A stretch of 64,000 nt of DNA from Anomaloglossus baeobatrachus (lineage: Eukaryota; Chordata; Amphibia; Anura; Aromobatidae). Below are positions 57,349 to 64,000 of the stretch, piece after piece. Where the stretch lies: contig NC_134358.1 of assembly GCF_048569485.1 (NCBI RefSeq), positions 245,434,964-245,498,963 on the forward strand, read 5' to 3'. A model generated the notes under the pieces. The model was not told the DNA's origin and made no database searches. It worked only from the letters and a program-made list of their open reading frames with translations. Position 1 is the stretch's first letter. The number at the start of each line of letters is the position of its first letter. A program made the position numbers and the translations under genes.

Positions 57349-58437
57349 GCTGTTGTCCCCCAGGAGCGTGAACACTGAGGGTATATAGCCACAAGAGATA
57401 CACTGCCCTTAACAGTACAGCTGAACCGGAAAAGTATACAAATATAATATATCTATATACAGGTCAGAGCCCTAGGGGGACCAGCACCGGTAACCGGTGT
57501 GGCTTACCAACCGCTCCAGCGGTGTGTGGCCACCAGATTCCCTGCCTCGGGTCTCCCAGAGCTGAGTCAGACGTCCTCCACCGGCAGAATGTGCAAAAAC
57601 ATGGCTGTCGGCGTTCACAGGGGAGGAGGGAGCCGGGGGCATACTTACAAAAAGTGCGGGAATCTGGTGCCCCATAGGGATTAGTGAGGGGGGAGGAGAA
57701 CAGCTATGTGTGCTCCAGCCCTCACTGTCGGCGTCAGACCGACCATCCCGCCCTTGCCCCTGACTGGCAGGCCCGGGGGCGGGAGTTCAATGTACTAGGC
57801 CGCAAAAGCCGGGGACTAAAGTAAAAACTGCGGCCGGCAAGCAGGCACTGTCGGCGCGGTAGTCCCGGACAAAAATCAACACTGCAGGCGCTGCAGCGTC
57901 TGAGGCCCAGGTGCTCCATGCACCGTGCCAAAGGGGACACAGAGTACCTGTAGTTGCAGGGCCTTGTCCCTGACGATACTCAGTCTCCTGTCCAGCAGAT
58001 ACCACCAGGGGCTGCGGAGGGAGCCCGGTCCCAGTGCCTGGATGACCGGTTAGGATCCCACTTCACCCAGAGCCCCTAAGGGATGGGGAAGGAAAACGGC
58101 ATGTGGCTCCTGCCTATGTACCTGCAATGGGTACCTCAACCTTAACAGCACCGCCGACTCAGTGGGGTGAGAAGGGAGCATGCCGGGAGCCCTGTTAGGG
58201 GCCCTCTTTTCTTCCATCCGAAATAGTCAGCAGCTGCTGCTGACTAAATGTGGAGCATTGTGTGAATGTCAGCCTCCTTCAACACAAAGCATAAAACTGA
58301 TGGGCCCGTGATGCACGGGAGGGTGTATAGGCAGAGGGGAGGGGTTACACTTTTTAAAGTGTAATACTTTGTGTGGCCTCCGGAGGCAGTAGCTATACAC
58401 CCCAATTGTCTGGGTCTCCCAATGGAGCGACAAAGAA

Positions 58438-58807
58438 ATACCACTAATTAATATTAGCTAGCAGCGGATTTTATCACACACTTCACAGCTCTCCTGTTCT
58501 CCAAATGGCTCCTGATGTAGGATGAAGTGATCAGGCCTTGTCCATCAGCCTCCTCCAAATGAGGACAGGAGAGCGGTGCAGTCTGATTAAGGCTGCAGTA
58601 GCAGGTGTAAGGAAAAAAAAAAAAAAAATGTCATACTTGCATATTAAGTAACAAAACCATGTCCAGCATATTTGTTGAAATTATCAGTTTAATGCAAATA
58701 AGTGTTTTTTTAAAGAAATGTATTTAGCAATAAGCACAGATACATGAATATCTGATTGTTTCTTAGTACATAACAACTCTCTGCAAATGGTGTCAATATA
58801 AAATGTA
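58438..58807. other. No feature recognised
   Basis: Short stretch after DIRS C with an A-run near 58612-58628. No open frame of note. Confidence 0.4.
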
Positions 58808-59001
58808 TTAAATGGGTTGTCCGGTCTAAAAACGGCCGGGAGTACGCATATTGTATACTCACTGCCACGTGACCACCATTTCCAACTCTGAAACCGACGA
58901 ATCCTCACAGTGCGTGCAATGAAAGGATTCATAAGTCTGCAGGCACATGGAGTGACAGAGTGACTGCAGACTTGTGGATTTAGACTGGACAACCTCTTTA
59001 A
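58808..59001. mobile_element. TTAA MITE, ATGGGTTGTCC family, whole
   Basis: Element 58812-58997 (186 bp) has ends ATGGGTTGTCCGGTC and the complement of AGAGGTTGTCCAGTC, and TTAA on both sides (58808-58811 and 58998-59001). It is the same family as the split copy at 20666-22713. Its right TTAA is also the left TTAA of the next element. Confidence 0.78.
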
Positions 59002-59337
59002 AGGGAATCTGTCACCAACTTCTTGCCCCCTAATCTGAGAACAGCATAATGTAGGGTCAGAGATCCCAATTACACAAAAGCCGCCCAGTAAGTGACACCG
59101 CTGGAATTTTCATGAAATCAGTAGATAATCAGAGGACTACTTGGTATGCTGCCAGGTAGTCCAGCATATTCATGAGCTCTGTATAACTGCTAGATTTGCA
59201 GCAGAGAAAACATTGATTTTATCAAAATAACAGCAAACTGCATAATAAGTGACACATCACTGGAATCAGGATCTCTGCCCCTACATTATGCTGCTCTCAG
59301 ATGGAGGCGCAAAAACCTGGTGACAGATTCCCTTTAA
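58998..59337. mobile_element. TTAA repeat, AGGGAATCTGTCACC family, whole
   Basis: Element 59002-59333 has perfect 15-bp inverted ends AGGGAATCTGTCACC, bracketed by TTAA (58998-59001 and 59334-59337). The interior contains partly palindromic blocks (CATAATGTAGGG / CCCTACATTATG). It is related to the AGGGAACCTGTCACC ends at 8225 and 9581. Noncoding; piggyBac- or Kolobok-like by target. Confidence 0.78.
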
Positions 59338-59950
59338 GCAACACCATTTAATCAGGAATAATTTCCAATGAACCACAGCAGAAATCTCCCAGACTAATGT
59401 TCACAGTGGTTACTCCTTTTCCCTTCTTCTCTTGTAGCTATGGTGTTTATCTTCATCCCTGAAGCAAACAAAAAAAAAACAAAACAAAAAACATTCAATA
59501 ACAGGTTCCCTTCAATCCTTGACCAGTCATATAAAAAAAAAAAAACCAAAAAAAAAACAAAACGTCTTATACTACAGATACAGGATTAATCTGGTGGGAA
59601 ATGGCATTAAAATCATTTTGCTCTTATTTTATTTCCACTGCTCCCCTGAGTATTCAGTTAGTGTCCCCCCCAATACACAATTTACATTAGTTATACATTC
59701 ATAAAGGGGACTTAGCCTAAGTATAATAAAAAAAACCAAAAAAAAAAAAACACGTATGGTACAGATTTTACTTATTTTGTTCTATGCAAAAATAGATTTA
59801 TTACATATGTAATTAAGAGGGCTTTAGTGCACCCCTGGCATAGAAATCAGGTGGGGAGAGGAGACTACAAAAAAAAAAAAAAAAAAAAAAGTTTGCCAGT
59901 ACTCTCCCCACCCGATTTTTATTGCTTGCTATGAAATAGTAAAAGTGCGT
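59338..59950. other. A-rich sequence; small hairpin with A22 loop
   Basis: Several A-runs (59467-59490, 59531-59560, 59727-59750). At 59846-59926, ATCAGGTGGGGAGAG and CTCTCCCCACCCGAT form a short hairpin around a run of about 23 A. Otherwise nothing is recognised. Confidence 0.5.
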
Positions 59951-60225
59951 GCCCATGATCAGTGTTTAGGATGTAGCATGCTTCAGCTGCGTCCAAAACG
60001 CAGCGTTGTACAGTTACAAGCACAGTGGATGGATTTCTAGAAATCTCGTGCCCACTGTGCTTGTTTTTTCCGCAGCAAATACTGACCTGTGCTGCGTCTT
60101 TTCAGACCGCAGCATGTCAATTGTTTGCTGCGGATTCACGTGTCCTCCATAGGGAGAACACAAGCGAAAGACCGCAGCGCACTGAACCCTGATTGTGGAG
60201 GAGGAAACCGCAGGATCATAACCTA
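59950..60225. mobile_element. Possible truncated MITE (GTGCGTGCCCATGATCAG end)
   Basis: It starts GTGCGTGCCCATGATCAGTG and is rich in ACGCAGCG / CCGCAGC palindromes, similar in style to the MITEs at 19808 and 37515. No matching right end is seen before DIRS D begins. Confidence 0.35.
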
Positions 60226-60544
60226 AAGAAGGGAATTTTGTTACTTACCGTAAATTCCTTTTCTTCTAGCTCTTATTGGGAGACCCAGACGATTGGGGTA
60301 TAGCTACTGCCCTCCGGAGGCCACACAAAGCACTACACTAAAAAGTGCAAGGCCCCTCCCCTTCTGGCTATACCCCCCCGTGACATCACGGGTTCTCCAG
60401 TTTTAGTGCCAAAGCAAGAAGGGGGAAAGCCAATAACTGGTTTAAACAAATTAACTCCGAGTAACATCGGAGAACTGAAAAACCGTTCAACATGAACAAC
60501 ATGTGTACCCGCAAACAACAAAAAAATCCCGAAGGACAACAGGG

Positions 60545-60650
60545 CGGGTGCTGGGTCTCCCAATAAGAGCTAGAAGAAAAGGAATTTACGGTAAGTAACA
60601 AAATTCCCTTCTTCAGCGCTCTATTGGGAGACCCAGACGATTGGGACGTC
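60545..60650. repeat. Internal complementary region of DIRS D
   Basis: CTGGGTCTCCCAATAAGAGC... is the complement of the visible left end, and it continues into CGCTCTATTGGGAGACCCAG, predicted to be the complement of the right end outside the window. Confidence 0.8.
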
Positions 60651-60712
60651 CAAAAGCTGTCCCTGGGTGGGTAAAGAAATACCTCATGTTAGAGCTGCAA
60701 GACAGCCCTCCC

Positions 60713-61730
60713 CTATGGGGAAGCCACTGCCGCCTGCAGGGCTCCTCTACCTAGGCTGGCGTCCGCCGAAGCATAGGTATGCACCTGATAATGTTTGGTG
60801 AAAGTGTGCAGACTCGACCAGGTAGCTGCCTGGCACACCTGTTGAGCCGTAGCCTGGTGTCGTAATGCCCAGGACGCACCTACGGCTCTGGTTGAGTGGG
60901 CTTTTAGCCCTGAAGGAACCGGAAGCCCCGCAGAGCGGTAGGCCTCTAGAATTGGTTCTTTGATCCATCGAGCCATGGTGGCTTTAGAAACCTGCAACCC
61001 CTTGCGCGTACCAGCGACAAGGACAAAAAATGCATCAGAGCGGCGCATGGGCGCCGTGCGGGAAATGTAGATTCTGAGTGCTCTCCCCAGAACTAACAAC
61101 TGTAAATCCTTTTCATACCGGAGAACCGGATGAGAACAAAAGGAAGGTAAGGATATATCCTGATTAAGAAGAAACGCGGATACAACCTTAGGGAGAAACT
61201 CCTGAATAGGGCGCAGCACCACCTTGTCCTGGTGGAATACTAGGAAGGGAGCCTTGAATGACAGAGCCGCCAGCTCAGACACTCGCCGAAGCGACGTGAT
61301 CGCAACCAGAAAGGCCACTTTCTGTGACAGGCGCGAAAGGGAAACTTCCCTCAGAGGCTCGAAAGGCGGCTTCTGGAGAGCAACTAGTACCCTGTTCAGA
61401 TCCCATGGATCTAACGGCCGCTTGTACGGGGGCACAATATGACAAACCCCCTGTAGTAACGTGCGCACCTTAGGAAGACGTGCTAGACGCTTCTGAAAAG
61501 AACACGGATAGTGCCGAGACTTGCCCTTAAAGGGAGCCGAGCGACCAACCTCTTTCCCAACCAGATTGCAGGAGGGAAGGCAAAGTAGGCAATGCCGATG
61601 GCCAGGGAGACACTCCCTGAGCAGAACACTAAGATAAGAATATCTTCCACGAGTTGTGGTAGATCTTGGCAGACCGCGGCTGGCTAGCCCGTCTCATGGT
61701 GGCAATGACGTCGTGCTCACGGTCGACCGA
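60713..61730 (-). pseudogene. DIRS D tyrosine recombinase region (fossil)
   Basis: The last ~250 codons are well preserved (TSLRRVSELAALSFKAP, HSTRAVGASWALRHQA). The upstream part is broken. Confidence 0.78.
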
Positions 61731-63110
61731 CGGTGAGGTGCCACAGATCTCGGTACCACGACCTCCCCGGCCAGTTTGGGGCGACGAGGATGGTGTGGCA
61801 GCAATCGGTAGCTGGAACTGTGACCAATCCTGAGCCAAGGCGCCTGTCGCCAGAGCTCTTTGATCGTAAGACCGCGTCATGAAAATCGGGACCTTGTTGT
61901 TGCCGAGAAGCCATGACGTCGACGTCCGTCTTCATCCTGCGGCTACAGATTTCTTGAAAACAAACGGGTGCAGAGCCCATTCCCCTGCGTCCACGCCCTG
62001 GCGACTGAGGAAGTCTGCTTCCTAGTGTTGTACGCCCGGGATATGAACAGCTGATATGGTGTATGCTCTGTCTTCTACCCATAGCAGAATCCGCCGGACC
62101 TCTTGGGAGGCTTGTCGACTGCGTAGTCCGCCTTGGTGGTTGGTGTATGCCACCGCTGTGGATAGTCCGACTGAATTCGGATCCATTTGCATTCCAGCCA
62201 CTGCAGGAAGGCTTGCAGTGCAAGATACACTGCCCAGAGCTCCAGACCACTGAGTTGAAGAGTGGACTCCTCTGAAGACGGTCTTTGACCGTCTGGAAAA
62301 GTGACACGTTCCTGTGTAGGGACATCGACTTCCCTCCCATAAGCGAAGAATGTGCTATTGAGGCGGACGCAGATGAAACTGCGTGAAAAAAGCTCGCCTC
62401 TGGATGAGGCGCCTCCTTGAAGGAGAGACTGCCCCCTCGTCTGTAGTGAACGCTGTTTGTCCAGCGGAAGCTTCACTATCGCTGAGAGAGTGTGAAAACT
62501 CTCCAGGAGATGCCAGCGATTGGGTTCAACCTTGAAAAGTTGAAGACCCACCCGAAACTCTGGGAAGGGTCCAGCGCCATGTTCAGGTTGTGTTGGCATG
62601 CTTCTAAAGGAGAGTGCCTTGACCAGTAGATTGCCCAAGTAAAGGATCACAGAGTGACCGTGAGAGCGCGGGACTGCTCCCTCTGCTGCCACGAACTTGG
62701 TGAACACCCGTGGGGCTGTCGCCAGCCAAAGGGTATGGCTACGAAACGAAATATTCTCGTCTTTAATAACGAATCGTAGCCAACGCCGGTGCCTCGGAGC
62801 AATCGGCACGTGTAGATAAGCACCCTGATGTCTATTGATGTTAGGAAAACTCCTTGAGACAGAGAGGCAATGACGGAGCGGAGTGATGCCATCCGGAACC
62901 GCCTGGTTTTCACGTGCTTGTTAAGCAGTATAAATGCCAGAACGGGACGGAAGAAGCCGTCGTATTTTGGCACCACGACCAGGTCGGAGCAAAATGCGTA
63001 TCTGGTTCCTGAAGAGGAACAGGGATTACCGCTCTTTCCGCCTGCAGAAGAGCCTCGGCTCGGTCGGTGCGGTAGTTTGAAAACAAACTGACTCTCACTC
63101 ACAGGCCCTT
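61730..63110 (-). pseudogene. DIRS D reverse transcriptase and RNase H region (fossil)
   Basis: Reverse transcriptase and RNase H text parallels element C (for example NKHVKTRRFRMASLRSVIAS near 62880-62940) but is broken in many places. Confidence 0.75.
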
Positions 63111-63139
63111 GACCTGCGGTAGGTAAATGCCGCTAAAGC

Positions 63140-64000
63140 GGGGGAGTCTGCCCCCCCGCGGTTGCGGAGTGAGAGGGCTGAAAATTATGAGGAAAAAACA
63201 CTTTGGTAGCGGGTCCTCCGGCTGCCTTCCCCGGGCGTGATTGAGCCCGCTAGGAATCTATGCCCTTCTGGGCTTTTTGAGTCGTCTTGGATAGTTGAAT
63301 GATTTCATTCAACCCTTACCAACAGACTATCACTAGATAAAGGCAACCTGGTTAAGCACTTCGTTGGAAGCAGCCTCTGTTCCAATCTCTCAACTACTAG
63401 CCTCTGCGTAAAAACACGGAGTTGGCGGATGCCACTGACGTCCGGCTCGTAGAGTCTCGGACAGCAATAACAGCATGATTCGCCATGCCGACATTGCGAG
63501 TTAAAGACGCTGCTGGGACCGAGAGTACCTGTGACAGCGACCCCCTGCGCAATACTAGCTGAAATAGCTTGGAGTGCCTTCACGGCTGCGACTGCCGGAG
63601 CAACCGACCTGCCGATAGCTTCATAGACAGATTGCAACCAGAGGCCAATCTGCCTGTCAATGGCATTTTGAAGTGAAGTCCTATCCACCACTACAACTAT
63701 ATCTAGATCTAGCTGCAAGCATGGAGATTGGGGATCCACATTTGGATACTGGGTCTAGCGCTTGACCACGTCAGGGGGGAGCGACACGTGATTCATTAAT
63801 ACGGTCGGAGAAACGCTTATCGTGATAAGCGTGTCGTTTCTGGACTGCTTCTCTGGAGTCAGAGTGCTAAACAAGTACTCAATATACGCTTGAGATACTG
63901 AAATAGAGATTTCTCTTGCTGTGAAGCTGACCCCTCCACTGGAGGAGTTGAGGGAGAAATACCCAACCTTTCGTTGATGGACGCAATAAGATTATTCACT
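63140..64000 (-). pseudogene. DIRS D gag-like region (fossil, incomplete in window)
   Basis: Text such as DRQIGLWLQSVYEAIGRSVA (near 63600-63670) parallels DRQIELLLKSIYEAIGASFA of element C. Broken and cut by the window edge. Confidence 0.7.

Larger units (their letters stand above)
52399..58437 (-). mobile_element. DIRS retrotransposon C, nearly whole fossil
   Basis: Minus-strand DIRS element of about 6.0 kb. Inverted terminal repeats lie at about 52443-52575 and 58280-58417 and differ by about one substitution and one small indel by eye, so it is young. The internal complementary region is at about 52725-52830. Parts: gag 55815-57348, RT/RNase H 54161-56065, tyrosine recombinase at the end of 52899-55763. 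It looks close to whole, with about one break. A short ACAAAGAA match lies at both junctions, and there is no target duplication, as the family is known to insert by recombination. Confidence 0.9.
60228..64000 (-). mobile_element. DIRS retrotransposon D (fossil), runs off the window
   Basis: Minus-strand relative of element C. Left terminal repeat at about 60275-60415 (TATTGGGAGACCCAGACGAT...), internal complementary region at about 60545-60650, then tyrosine recombinase (60713 to about 61730), RT/RNase H (about 61730-63110) and gag (about 63140 to the window end). The right terminal repeat is outside the window. It is more decayed than C, with many breaks, and therefore older. Confidence 0.85.

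Overview
The window looks like intergenic or intronic DNA from a large, repeat-rich vertebrate genome, most likely an amphibian and probably a frog or toad. This rests on the repeat mix: DIRS retrotransposons carrying a tyrosine recombinase, several Tc1/mariner families, and many short inverted-repeat elements (MITEs) flanked by TTAA or by 3-bp TWA-like target duplications. I recognise these families from anuran genomes by recall; no search was run. The only possible host coding sequence is a 109-bp exon at 721-829 (minus) that would encode a signal peptide.

Region 1-32 kb is dominated by DNA transposons. Five Tc1/mariner-type copies lie at 3104-4749, 5987-7586, 9926-11457, 20821-22474 and 25371-26965. 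Two of them keep uninterrupted transposase frames of 343 and 345 codons with DD34E spacing. A 4.8-kb TTAA-flanked element (11834-16671) holds four ~390-bp tandem units and three minisatellites, one of which reverses its polarity four times. Other contents are further TTAA elements, hairpin elements, two opposite copies of an unclassified ~1.1-kb element, and related degenerate satellites at 17.2, 27.4 and 29.1 kb.

Region 32.5-38.7 kb holds a decayed DIRS gag remnant on the minus strand, cut up by a 3-kb foldback element, two smaller MITEs and a tRNA-derived SINE.

Region 38.7-64 kb is a DIRS cluster. Element A (plus strand, 38685-50992) is interrupted by element B (minus strand, 44138-50632), which sits inside A's internal complementary region, the copy of the circle junction that DIRS elements carry. 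Element C (52.4-58.4 kb, minus) is nearly whole. Element D (60.2 kb to the window end, minus) is a decayed relative of C that runs off the window. All are treated as fossils. Terminal-repeat divergence (a few percent for A, about 1-2% for B and C, compared by eye) agrees with the nesting order: A is older than B.

No rRNA, functional tRNA, CRISPR array, operon or bacterial-style regulatory element was seen. Most long open frames are by-products of GC-rich or (TA)n repeats.
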